61,470 bases of DNA, taken from contig JAEUHE010000236.1 in assembly GCA_016793885.1 (NCBI GenBank), positions 79,876-141,345 of the forward strand, in the 5' to 3' direction. This DNA comes from Verrucomicrobiales bacterium. GTDB lineage: Bacteria > Verrucomicrobiota > Verrucomicrobiia > Limisphaerales > UBA11320. The notes under the pieces are model-generated. The model searched no databases. It saw only the letters and a program-made list of their open reading frames with translations, and was not told the DNA's origin. Shown piece after piece: positions 36,259 through 44,296 of this stretch. The position numbers and the translations under genes are program-made. The stretch's first letter is position 1. Each line of letters begins with the position of its first letter.

Positions 36259-37467
36259 CTAGAGCTTGATCTTGGCTGCCACCTGCGACACATCTTTGTC
36301 CCCGCGGCCGGACAAGTTGACGATCACCAAAGCGTCTTTGGGCAACCGCGGCGCGCGCTCGAAACAGGCAGCGACCGCGTGAGCGCTCTCCAGTGCGGGA
36401 ATGATGCCTTCCAAGCGAGCTAGCTTGATGAACGCATCGAGGGTCTGAGCGTCGGTGGCATAGGTGTATTCCACGCGGCCTTGATCGTGCAGCCACGCGT
36501 GCTCTGGTCCGACGGCGGCATAATCCAATCCGGCACTCACGCTGTGGGTCAGCTGGATCTGGCCCCATTCGTCCTGGAGGATATAACTTCGGGTTCCTTG
36601 AAGTACGCCTAAAGAGCCGCCTTGGAACCGGGCGGCATGCTTCTCCGGAAGAATTCCCTCACCGCCGGCTTCCACCCCCAACATGCGAACCGACTCATCC
36701 TGGAGGAATGGGTAGAAAAGGCCAATCGCGTTGGAACCACCCCCGACACAGGCAATCAGCAAGTCGGGCAGGCGCTTTTCCTTTTCCAAGATTTGTCGCC
36801 GAGCTTCATCGCCGATCACACGATGGAAGTTTCTTACCATGACCGGGTAGGGATGAGCCCCATAGGCCGTACCCAGGATGTAGTGGGTGTGGCGAACGTG
36901 TGTCACCCAGTCGCGCATCGCTTCGCTCACCGCTTCTTTGAGGGTTTTTTGTCCGGCATGCACGGCAACCACCTCGGCTCCCAGCATTTTCATCCGGTAC
37001 ACATTCAAGGCCTGGCGTTCGCAATCCACCGCTCCCATGTAAATCACGCACTTCATCCCGAACATCGCCGCCACCGTGGCGGTGGCCACCCCGTGCTGCC
37101 CGGCGCCGGTTTCCGCGATGATGCGGGTCTTTCCCATGCGCTTGGCCAAAAGCACTTGGCCAATGGCATTATTGATCTTGTGAGCCCCGGTGTGCAGCAA
37201 GTCCTCTCGCTTCAGATAGATCTTCGCGCCTCCCAGCTCGCGGGTTAGCCGCTCCGCGAAGTAGAGCGGGGTCGGACGTCCGCAGAACTCTTTGAGGTAG
37301 TAGTCGAGCTCCTTCTGAAATTCTGGATCCGCCTGAGCCTTAAAGTACTGCCGTTCCAGCTCCTGGAGCGGGTGCATCAGGGTCTCGGGAACGTACCGTC
37401 CCCCATAAGGTCCAAAGTGACCCTGGGCATCAGGCTGCACGGCGATGTCGGTGAGCGCGGAACTCAT
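36259..37467 (-). CDS. trpB: Tryptophan synthase beta chain
   Basis: A 402-residue PLP enzyme. [25 protein letters not shown], the PLP lysine in [31 protein letters not shown] and GVEAGGEG are present, as is the terminal [10 protein letters not shown]. It joins indole and serine to make tryptophan. It is the common TrpB1 type by length and motifs. No trpA or other trp gene lies in the window, so the gene is separated from the usual operon. It probably shares a transcript with the gene downstream on the same strand, 90 bases apart. Confidence 0.97.
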   Translation of the reverse strand: MSSALTDIAVQPDAQGHFGPYGGRYVPETLMHPLQELERQYFKAQADPEFQKELDYYLKEFCGRPTPLYFAERLTRELGGAKIYLKREDLLHTGAHKINNAIGQVLLAKRMGKTRIIAETGAGQHGVATATVAAMFGMKCVIYMGAVDCERQALNVYRMKMLGAEVVAVHAGQKTLKEAVSEAMRDWVTHVRHTHYILGTAYGAHPYPVMVRNFHRVIGDEARRQILEKEKRLPDLLIACVGGGSNAIGLFYPFLQDESVRMLGVEAGGEGILPEKHAARFQGGSLGVLQGTRSYILQDEWGQIQLTHSVSAGLDYAAVGPEHAWLHDQGRVEYTYATDAQTLDAFIKLARLEGIIPALESAHAVAACFERAPRLPKDALVIVNLSGRGDKDVSQVAAKIKL

Positions 37468-37524
37468 GGAGGTAAGAATAGGGTAAGGGGCAAGTGGGTG
37501 AAAGGGGGATTTTAAGGTTTCCTC

Positions 37525-37645
37525 CTAGCAGGCCGGCGGACTTAGAATGTCGTTCTGCAGGGTGCCCACCCGAGCTATTCCTTCTTTCCAGGGCTTTCTT
37601 GGCGTCGGCCTGCTAGAATTCACCCCGACACGGAGTCGGGGTGAG
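37525..37645 (+). repeat. RepD copy 1 (about 121 bp, CTAGCAGGCCG ends)
   Basis: CTAGCAGGCCG at 37525 is mirrored by CGGCCTGCTAG, and it is followed by a CACCCCGAC/GTCGGGGTG hairpin (37621-37643). The inner block GGACTTAGAATGTCGTTCTGC is shared with RepD copy 2 at 52972-53093, which lies in the opposite orientation. Confidence 0.85.
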
Positions 37646-37663
37646 GACAAGTCCCACGGCCCG

Positions 37664-38926
37664 CTAGAGGGCGCAGAAGCGGCCGAATTCTCCGCCGAAG
37701 AGGCCCGCGATATCTCGTCGCAGCTCGTCATCGGTCGTTTTCCAGCCGGTTGCCTCCAGGTCCGCGTATTTTTCGATCAATACCTCGGTGATCACGTGCC
37801 GAGAGTGCTTCCATTTGTAAATCAGCTGATCCAGTACCCGGGCGTCCGAATGCTGTGGGGTGAAGCTGAGCCCGAGCAGTTCCACCCTCATCCGTGTCAT
37901 CTCGCCAATGAGCGAAGGGGTGTTGGTGAACCACCAACATCCGAACAGATGCAGGTTTCTGAACTTCCTAGCCAAAACGCACAATTCATGCTGGTTTTCG
38001 CGGGCTAGCGCGGTCACTGCGAACCGGTTGTCGGGGTAGGCGGCGCACAGGTTGCGCAGGAAGTCGAGCTGAGTCAGCCCGACGCCGTCGCCAGCCATCC
38101 TGAGCTGCGGATTGACCGCCCGCCTGACTCCCGGCATCACCGCAAACGGCTGTCCGGTGTCGCGACAATGGGGCAGCACCGCGCCCTCAATGAGCTGGGC
38201 GGCCTCGGTGTTCGCCGGAAAGGTAAACTCAGGCGGAAGCGACACCATGACGAACCCCGCCTCCATCCGGGCGCTCCAGTCGGCGAGGAATCGTCGCACT
38301 TCGGAGAGCGTCTGAACGGAGAGTGATGCCGTGACTCGGTATCCCGACTGGCTGAGCTGTTTTCGGGCGGTTCGCCAATCCAGGAGCAGCGGATCGATGC
38401 GCAGGGCGGCTTTGAAGCGGGGATGACGCTTAAACCCGCGTTCCCAAACCGGCCGCTCCAATTCGTCGAAGGGGGAGTTGGTCATGCACACGCTTCGAAC
38501 TCCGGCCAAATCTAAAACCCGATCGACATGACGCTCGGGGCGCTGTTGGGCAAACCAGCGACGAATTGCGTTCAGGTCGCGTCGGTTGGCGTCCAGTCCG
38601 AAGCTGTTCAGAATCGTCAGGATGCCTCGGCACGACTCCGAGATGGGGGAGTGACGCAGGAAGAGCTGTTCCCAGATCAGGTCAGCCTGCTGCACCTTGG
38701 TGAGCTTCCAAAAGTGCTCATAGGGCTCTTCCAGGTAACGGAACGTCTCAGCCACCAGATAGTGATAGACCAGAAGGTCATCGATGCCCCATAGCAGTAG
38801 TTCTCCGAACGCCGGATCATACAAGTGCGTATGAATATCGTCCACCGGCGTCGCATTCACGATCCGTTGGATCCGCTTCGCGAGCGTCTGACGAGACTGG
38901 TTCAAGGGCTGTTCGCGCGTTGCCAT
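37664..38926 (-). CDS. Glucuronate-isomerase-like amidohydrolase-superfamily protein
   Basis: A 420-residue protein with VDDIHTHLYDPAFG near the N-terminus (a metal-binding HxH), SVCMTNSPFDELE, and LFGCWWFTNTPSLIGEMTRMR. These fit the UxaC-type uronate isomerase branch of the amidohydrolase superfamily. The family converts glucuronate and galacturonate to keto sugars, or acts on related substrates; the exact substrate here is unclear. No signal peptide. No other uronate genes are nearby. It lies downstream of a divergent metal-transport gene, with 114 bases between the starts. Confidence 0.75.
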   Translation of the reverse strand: MATREQPLNQSRQTLAKRIQRIVNATPVDDIHTHLYDPAFGELLLWGIDDLLVYHYLVAETFRYLEEPYEHFWKLTKVQQADLIWEQLFLRHSPISESCRGILTILNSFGLDANRRDLNAIRRWFAQQRPERHVDRVLDLAGVRSVCMTNSPFDELERPVWERGFKRHPRFKAALRIDPLLLDWRTARKQLSQSGYRVTASLSVQTLSEVRRFLADWSARMEAGFVMVSLPPEFTFPANTEAAQLIEGAVLPHCRDTGQPFAVMPGVRRAVNPQLRMAGDGVGLTQLDFLRNLCAAYPDNRFAVTALARENQHELCVLARKFRNLHLFGCWWFTNTPSLIGEMTRMRVELLGLSFTPQHSDARVLDQLIYKWKHSRHVITEVLIEKYADLEATGWKTTDDELRRDIAGLFGGEFGRFCAL

Positions 38927-38983
38927 TCCTTCCCAATAGCCGGTGTCCGCGCCGCCATCGACCCTTTTTTTGGAGGGAACTAA

Positions 38984-39000
38984 TTAGGTGAGCCTAACTT
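38984..39000 (+). promoter_or_regulatory. DtxR/MntR/TroR-like metal operator
   Basis: TTAGGTGAGCCTAACTT closely matches the known DtxR/IdeR-type box, which begins TTAGGTTAGNCTAACCT. The core TTAGG-TGAG-CCTAA is an interrupted palindrome. It lies 40 bases before the ATG of the TroA-like gene and overlaps the probable promoter zone. Inferred role: metal-dependent repression of that gene. Confidence 0.6.
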
Positions 39001-39006
39001 TGTTCG

Positions 39007-39034
39007 TTGACATGAACAAGGGAGGCTCTATGCA
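39007..39034 (+). promoter_or_regulatory. Candidate promoter of the TroA-like gene
   Basis: TTGACA at 39007-39012 and TATGCA at 39029-39034 are 16 bases apart, just downstream of the DtxR-like box. The match to a sigma-70 promoter is fair, but the predicted start would fall very close to the first ATG. Confidence 0.35.
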
Positions 39035-39040
39035 TAGGGT

Positions 39041-40048
39041 ATGCAATTCAGCGTGAGTCATGAATCTGCCCGGAGGGGCATGGGTTCAGATGGGGGTGTC
39101 TCTTGGGGGAAGGGCGCCTGGGCGCGGCGTTGGGCGGGGTGTCTGGCCGTCGTCCTGGGTGGCCTGTGGGGAGGTATGGAGGCATGGGGGGCGAGCGTCC
39201 GCGTGGCGACCACCGTCACCATGGTCACGGACATGGTCAAGGCGGTGGGTGGAGACCGGGTGGAGGTTCAGGGCTTGATGGGACCTGGAGTCGACCCCCA
39301 TTTGTATCGTGCGACGGCCGCTGATCTTCGGAAGTTGCAGATGGCGCAGGTGATCTTTTACAGCGGGCTGCACTTGGAGGGAAAGCTCCAGGAGGTGCTG
39401 GCCCGGGTGAGCAAGGCGGATCGGCCGGTGCTCGCGGTGACGGATTCGATTCCTCGCGCCCAACTGCTCCAGACGGGGCAGGGCGGGGAGGAAGCCTACG
39501 ATCCCCATGTCTGGTTCGATGTTCCGTTGTGGAGCCGCTGCATCGAGACCGTGGTGAAGGGGCTGACTCAAGTGGATCCCGCGGGAGCGGCGGATTATGA
39601 GCGTCGGGCGGCGCAGCTTCGGGTTCAATACGCGGCCTTGCACACTTGGGCGTTGGAACGGGCGGCGGTTCTTCCGCCGCAGCGCCGGATTTTGGTCACC
39701 AGCCACGACGCGTTCAATTATTTTGGCCGTGCCTATGGCTTCAAGGTGGTGGCCCTGCAAGGCATCTCCACGGTGACCGAGGCCGGGTTGGCCGATGTGA
39801 CCAGGCTGGTGGATTTTGTGAAGAGCAATCGCGTAGCCGCCGTGTTTGTTGAAAGCAGTGTGTCCCCCGCCGCCATGCGGAGGATCGAGAAGGACTCGGG
39901 CGCTACCATTGGCGGGGAACTCTTCTCCGACGCCATGGGCACTTCCGGCACCATTGAAAACGGTTTTGATGTTGGAACCTACGAGGGAATGATCCGCCAC
40001 AATCTGGTGACCATCGTCAAGGCATTGAAGGGAGACGCGAAGGAGTGA
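39041..40048 (+). CDS. TroA/ZnuA-type metal ABC transporter substrate-binding protein (orphan)
   Basis: A 335-residue cluster-9 metal-binding protein. An N-terminal hydrophobic leader (about 25-50) is followed by TVTMVTDMVKAVGG. The probable metal ligands are the histidines in VDPHLY, YDPHVW and SHDAFNYFGRAYGF plus the aspartate in ELFSDAMG, the same set as Treponema TroA (three His, one Asp). It binds Mn or Zn in the periplasm for import. The permease and ATPase genes normally next to it are missing. The ATG at 39041 is used, but an in-frame ATG at 39080 is possible. A DtxR-like operator precedes it. Confidence 0.85.
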   Translation: MQFSVSHESARRGMGSDGGVSWGKGAWARRWAGCLAVVLGGLWGGMEAWGASVRVATTVTMVTDMVKAVGGDRVEVQGLMGPGVDPHLYRATAADLRKLQMAQVIFYSGLHLEGKLQEVLARVSKADRPVLAVTDSIPRAQLLQTGQGGEEAYDPHVWFDVPLWSRCIETVVKGLTQVDPAGAADYERRAAQLRVQYAALHTWALERAAVLPPQRRILVTSHDAFNYFGRAYGFKVVALQGISTVTEAGLADVTRLVDFVKSNRVAAVFVESSVSPAAMRRIEKDSGATIGGELFSDAMGTSGTIENGFDVGTYEGMIRHNLVTIVKALKGDAKE

Positions 40049-40187
40049 CGAGTGACGAGTGATGAGTGATGAGTGATGAGTGATGAGTGATGAGTGATGA
40101 GTGACGAGTGACGAGTGACGAGTGACGGTTTGAGTACGGCACCAACCCTTCCCCCCACTCATCACTCGTCACTCGTCACTCGTCACT
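40045..40187 (+). repeat. GTGAYGA heptamer array with an inverted counterpart
   Basis: Twelve tandem units of GTGACGA or GTGATGA (40045-40128) start within the stop codon of the TroA-like gene. At 40157-40187 ACTCATCACTCGTCACTCG and more run on the opposite sense, so the two can fold into a long hairpin. It lies before cysS. Confidence 0.9.
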
Positions 40188-40273
40188 ACCCCATCCTCCC
40201 TCCCGAGAGGTTTTTCTTGGCTTTCTGGCCTGCCGGCGTACGCTCCCCCCTTCTTACTAGGTAGATAAAGATC

Positions 40274-41686
40274 ATGGCTTTAAGAGTGTTCAATACCCTG
40301 TCGCGGTCCGTGGAGGATTTTGTTCCTCTGGATCCGGCGGGGAAACGGGTGGGGATGTATTGCTGCGGCCCTACGGTTTACGACTACGGGCACATCGGCA
40401 ACTTTCGCACGTTTGTGTTTGCGGATCTGGTGCGCCGTTACCTGGAGTTTCGAGGCTTCGCGGTGCATCATGTGATGAACATCACCGACGTCGAGGACAA
40501 GATCATCAAGCGGGTCCGCGAGTCCGGCGAGAAGCTTCGCGATTACACGGCGCGCTACGAGCAGGCCTTTCTGGAAGATCTGGACCGGCTGAGCTGCCTC
40601 CGTCCCACCACGATGCCGCGCGCCACAGAGTTTGTGCCGGAGATCGTCCAGTTGATCACCCGTCTGGTGGAACGGGGTTATGCCTATATTGCGGAGGGAT
40701 CGGTTTACTTCAGCATCTCCAAATACCGCCAGGGAGGATGCTGCTATGGCCAGTTGGTGAATCTGAACTTCGAGGAGATGCGGGCGGGAGAGCGGGTCAA
40801 GCAGGACGAATACGCCAAAGAATCGGTCGCCGACTTCGCTCTCTGGAAGTCGCGGGTTCCTGAAGATGGGGATGTGTTTTGGCCCAGCCCCTGGGGTGAG
40901 GGCCGTCCGGGCTGGCACATTGAGTGCAGCGCCATGAGCATGAAGCTGCTCGGATCGAGCTTCGACCTTCATCTGGGCGGAGAAGACCTCATGTTCCCGC
41001 ATCATGAGGACGAGATCGCGCAGAGCGAGGGGGCGGGGCTGCAAGAGGGCGGACACCGGTTTGTAAAGTATTGGATGCATGGCGCTCACCTCCTGGTGGA
41101 GGGGAAGAAGATGGCGAAGTCGCTGGGAAATTTCTTTACACTCCGCGACCTGATGAGCCGGGGTTACAACGGTCGGGAGGTTCGCTATGTCCTGCTCAGC
41201 TCGCACTATCGCGAGACGTTCAACTTTTCCTTCGATGGGTTGGACGGTGCGCGGGCGGCGTTGGGACGCCTGGATGAATGCGTCGCCAAGCTGACTCAGC
41301 TCGCGGCGGGGGCGGTGAGTGAACCTGACTCGAACATTGTCGACGAGGTCACCGCCGCGCTGGATGAGGATCTGAATATAGCTGCCGCCTGGGGGCTGGT
41401 TTTCGTCTGGGTTCGGGATCTGAATCGCAAGCTGGCGGATCGCGAGTTGACGCCCGCGCAGGCCGCGGGCGCGCTGGCCGCTTGGGTGCGGCTGGACCGG
41501 GTCTTCGGGCTGAATCGCCCGGCGGAAGCGGCGGCACCTCCCGAAGTGGTGCGTTTGCTGGAGGAGCGGCAAGCCGCACGGAAAGCTCGGGACTTCAAGC
41601 AGTCGGATCTGCTTCGCGATGCGATCAAGGCGGCCGGATGGGTGATCGAAGACACGCCCCAGGGGGCTAAGCTCAAGAAGGCGTGA
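40274..41686 (+). CDS. cysS: Cysteine-tRNA ligase
   Basis: A 470-residue class I aminoacyl-tRNA synthetase. MYCCGPTVYDYGHIGN contains the zinc cysteine and the HIGH-type motif. NITDVEDKII, FDLHLGGEDLMFPHHEDEIAQSE and KMAKSLGNF, the KMSKS loop (KMAKS here), follow. The zinc ligands Cys (YCCGP, ECSAM) and His (HHEDE) are visible. It attaches cysteine to tRNA(Cys), with normal length. The start at ATG 40274 is preceded by a purine-rich stretch. Its last codons overlap the glycosyltransferase start, so the two are coupled. Confidence 0.97.
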   Translation: MALRVFNTLSRSVEDFVPLDPAGKRVGMYCCGPTVYDYGHIGNFRTFVFADLVRRYLEFRGFAVHHVMNITDVEDKIIKRVRESGEKLRDYTARYEQAFLEDLDRLSCLRPTTMPRATEFVPEIVQLITRLVERGYAYIAEGSVYFSISKYRQGGCCYGQLVNLNFEEMRAGERVKQDEYAKESVADFALWKSRVPEDGDVFWPSPWGEGRPGWHIECSAMSMKLLGSSFDLHLGGEDLMFPHHEDEIAQSEGAGLQEGGHRFVKYWMHGAHLLVEGKKMAKSLGNFFTLRDLMSRGYNGREVRYVLLSSHYRETFNFSFDGLDGARAALGRLDECVAKLTQLAAGAVSEPDSNIVDEVTAALDEDLNIAAAWGLVFVWVRDLNRKLADRELTPAQAAGALAAWVRLDRVFGLNRPAEAAAPPEVVRLLEERQAARKARDFKQSDLLRDAIKAAGWVIEDTPQGAKLKKA

Positions 41687-42642
41687 GCGCCCCGCTTCCC
41701 CTGGTCTCGGTGGTGATTCCTACCCGTCCGGGTGACGGGGAGCCGCTCGCCCTTCAGGCGGCCCGAGCTCTGGACTATCCCCGTGACCGGCTGGAATGGA
41801 TCGTGGCTCGGGGCAAGCAACCCTCGGTGCAGCGAAACGTTGCCGTCCGCTCGGCGCGCGGTGAGTGGATCTACTTTCTCGATGATGACGCCCTGCCGCG
41901 TCCGGACAATCTGCGGCGCGCCTTCAGCCACGCGGAGCGGGATGCCGCCGTTAAGATGGTGGGTGGCCCGAATCTCTGCCCGGCCGATGCCCCCACGTTG
42001 GAACGGGTCTTTGCCGTGGTTCTCAGCTCCTTCCTGGCCTTCTTTTCCAGCCGCGCGCGCTATGCGTCCGTCGGCAAGGTGCGGGCTTCTGGCGAGAAGG
42101 AGCTGATCCTCTGCAACCTCCTGTGTCACAAATCCGCCTTTCTGGACGCGGGAGGATTCGACGAGTTGCTCTACCCGAACGAGGAGAACGCCCTGATGGA
42201 TACGATGCAGCGACGGGGAGCTACCTTGCTGTATGATCCCGACTTCGTCGTGCACCGCCGGCCGCGTTCCTCCATTCGTGCATTCGCTCGGATGGTCTTC
42301 ACCTATGGCCGCGGGCGGGCGGAGCAGTTTCGGTTGCATCCCACCCTGGGCTCCCTGCCTAATTTTGCGCCACCCTTGCTCTGTCTCTACCTCGTTCTCT
42401 TGCCATTCCTGGGATGGTTGGGCTTGGTGCCGTTGGGACTGTATCTGGTGGCGCTGTTGGGGCAGGGGATTCTGTCGGCCTGCTCGCACGGGTTTGTGCT
42501 TGGTTTTCTCTCTCTTCCCTTGGTGGTGCTGACCCACACGGGGTATGGCTTGGGGTTCTGGCGGGGTTTGTTTACTGCGGTCAAACCTCCTCCGGGCGTA
42601 AGGCCTACGGTTGAGGTTCAGCTCCAGCGATGGGAGGCTTAG
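41683..42642 (+). CDS. Family 2 glycosyltransferase with C-terminal membrane helices
   Basis: A 319-residue protein starting with a GTG that overlaps the cysS stop. VSVVIPTRPGDG opens a GT-A fold, with YFLDDDALPRPD as the metal-binding DxD region (about residues 63-74). GGFDELLYPNEENALMDTM lies in the acceptor region. Hydrophobic segments from about 225 to 270 and 275-295 suggest membrane attachment. It probably transfers a sugar in envelope glycan or lipid synthesis; the sugar is unknown. Overlap with cysS implies coupled expression. Confidence 0.88.
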   Translation: MSAPLPLVSVVIPTRPGDGEPLALQAARALDYPRDRLEWIVARGKQPSVQRNVAVRSARGEWIYFLDDDALPRPDNLRRAFSHAERDAAVKMVGGPNLCPADAPTLERVFAVVLSSFLAFFSSRARYASVGKVRASGEKELILCNLLCHKSAFLDAGGFDELLYPNEENALMDTMQRRGATLLYDPDFVVHRRPRSSIRAFARMVFTYGRGRAEQFRLHPTLGSLPNFAPPLLCLYLVLLPFLGWLGLVPLGLYLVALLGQGILSACSHGFVLGFLSLPLVVLTHTGYGLGFWRGLFTAVKPPPGVRPTVEVQLQRWEA

Positions 42643-43061
42643 TGACTTTTGGTTGCTAGCCCGCATCTTTCCGGGCGCGGGCCAGGTTTAACCATGGCCC
42701 TCTTTTCGGCGGCCCCTCCACGAACCGATCGCGCGCTTCAGTGTCCAGAGCGGTACAGCCTCACGCGAAGGAACAAGGCACCATGGAGTTGACCTTGAAA
42801 CGGTCCGACGAGGCTTATAGTTCCATTGTCCGGAGACACGTCTCCGCTTTTCCTACGCTTGCCGGAGTGTCTGCTGGTGTGCCCATTGTAAATGCGTGCG
42901 TTGGAGAGGGCTAACCTGAGACGAAGGAAAAGCGGTGTCGTGCCACCGCAGTCCATAGAGCGCTGCTCCGCCCACTCCCTTGTTACCAGGTTCATGGCCT
43001 CGGTTTAAGTCTATTATGCGGAGGTATCCTTAAGGTGCCGTGTCCCGGCACGCAGTGCCTT
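42643..43061. other. 419-bp intergenic region with repeat-like remnants
   Basis: No convincing gene. GGAACTATAAGC-type DNA lies inverted near 42803-42826 and matches part of RepC copy 1 (about 20 of 24 bases, at 18981). A GCGGTG/CACCGC hairpin lies at 42932-42949. Confidence 0.45.
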
Positions 43062-43097
43062 CTAGCAGCCATCACCGTCGGCGGTGGTGGCTGCTAG
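43062..43097 (-). terminator. Hairpin at the end of the Sel1 gene
   Basis: CTAGCAGCCATCACCG and CGGTGGTGGCTGCTAG form a 16-bp stem (one G-U wobble) around a TCGG loop. The stop codon of the minus-strand Sel1 gene lies in the right arm. No U-run follows, so it may be a processing or stabilising structure. Confidence 0.55.
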
Positions 43098-44017
43098 GGG
43101 GAGTTTCGCTTGGAGTTTTCGTAGGAGCGGCGGTGAGCTTCTGCTACCTGCTTCTCGGTCATCATGGTCTTGAGTTTGCCCCGAGCCTGAGCAGCATAGC
43201 TGTCGCCGTAGGTGACCGCCGTGTCGAAACAGACATAGGCTCGGATCAGATCCTTGGAAACGCCCTTGCCTTGCATGTGCGCGAAACCCAGGCTCAGCAG
43301 CCCGTCCGCATCCCCCAACTCGGCGGCTTTACAAAAATATTCATAGGCCTTGGTCAAGTCCTTGCTGAACCCGCGTCCTTCGACATAACAGATGCCGAGG
43401 TTGACCCACGCGGTGCCCAGTCCCTGGTCGGCGGCTTTGGTGAACCACTTGATGGCCACTTCGGTGTTTTTGGGCATGCCGAGGCCCCGATAAAAGCGAA
43501 CTCCCACATTATTCTGCGCTTCGGCCATTCCCTGTTCCGCCGCTTGCAGGAACCATTTCGCAGCACTGGCCTGGTCGGCTTTGACCCCCAGGCCGTCCCG
43601 ATAGCAGACTCCCAGGTTGTTCTGCGCCGCCGCATAGTTCTGTCGGGCCGCGTCCTTGAAATATTTAACGGCTTCCTCGGCATCTTGAGTGCCGCCCAAA
43701 CCGCGAAGATAGAGAAAACCGAGATTGTTTTGGGAAGGCGCGTGGCCCTGGTTTGCGCCTTTTCGATACAACTTCATGGCCTGAGCATAATCCCGGGTCG
43801 ATTCGGCAAACTGTCCCTGACGGAAATACTCCGTGGCATCAGTGACCGACTCGTTCGTGGAACGTGCCTGGACGGTGGTCCTTCCCCGTGCGGCGTCCGA
43901 GGTGGAGCGTCCGGTGGATCGGTTGGGTTCACCTGCGGTGGAGGCTCGCTCGCCCAGCCGGACGAACATGGCCAGGCCCAGGACAGTCAGGAGCAGCCCT
44001 CGGCCCAGGTTGGGCAT
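43094..44017 (-). CDS. Exported Sel1-repeat protein
   Basis: About 307 residues from the ATG at 44017, which gives a compact signal sequence (MPNLGRGLLLTVLGLAM...); an ATG at 44089 is also in frame. At least five Sel1 repeats of about 36 residues follow from about residue 70. Each has the pattern A-x-x-W/Y-F-x-K-A-A...G...A-x-x-N-L-G-x-x-Y-x-x-G-x-G, for example AAAQNNLGVCYRDGLG. Sel1 proteins act as scaffolds in protein-protein contacts in the envelope. It stands alone on the minus strand. A long open frame on the other strand is its antisense shadow. Confidence 0.86.
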   Translation of the reverse strand: MPNLGRGLLLTVLGLAMFVRLGERASTAGEPNRSTGRSTSDAARGRTTVQARSTNESVTDATEYFRQGQFAESTRDYAQAMKLYRKGANQGHAPSQNNLGFLYLRGLGGTQDAEEAVKYFKDAARQNYAAAQNNLGVCYRDGLGVKADQASAAKWFLQAAEQGMAEAQNNVGVRFYRGLGMPKNTEVAIKWFTKAADQGLGTAWVNLGICYVEGRGFSKDLTKAYEYFCKAAELGDADGLLSLGFAHMQGKGVSKDLIRAYVCFDTAVTYGDSYAAQARGKLKTMMTEKQVAEAHRRSYENSKRNSP

Positions 44018-44155
44018 TGGGTTGCGCTGCGGGCTGGCTGCCAGAATGCGTTTGGAGTTCAAGAGCTGCGTCCCGGTTTGGTTGCACACATGTTCACTTG
44101 GGAATGATCGGTTGGTTCCGCCCTGGCTTAAGCGTGACCTGAGTTCCCGGGGTCC

Positions 44156-44213
44156 GAACCCGCAGCGCCCCGGCTAGTCTCTTTGAACCCTGTGGGTTCC
44201 CGGCCGGCCCCAC
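44156..44213 (+). repeat. RepA copy 5 (degenerate fragment)
   Basis: GAACCCGCAGCGCCCC, CGGCTAGTCTCTTTGAACCC and TGTGGGTTC follow the RepA right-end order but the hairpins are damaged. It lies between the divergent Sel1 and cdsA genes. Confidence 0.6.
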
Positions 44214-44296
44214 CCGGCAAAGATCACACCCTCGCTAACCCCTGCGCACCATATTTTCCTGGGGCTCTTGGGCGAGGCTCGCTACTATCACCCCGC

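Noticed and set aside
43040-44107. A long plus-strand open frame of 355 codons over the Sel1 gene
   Set aside because: The minus strand encodes a clear Sel1-repeat protein; the plus-strand frame has no recognisable motif and is the antisense shadow of it.
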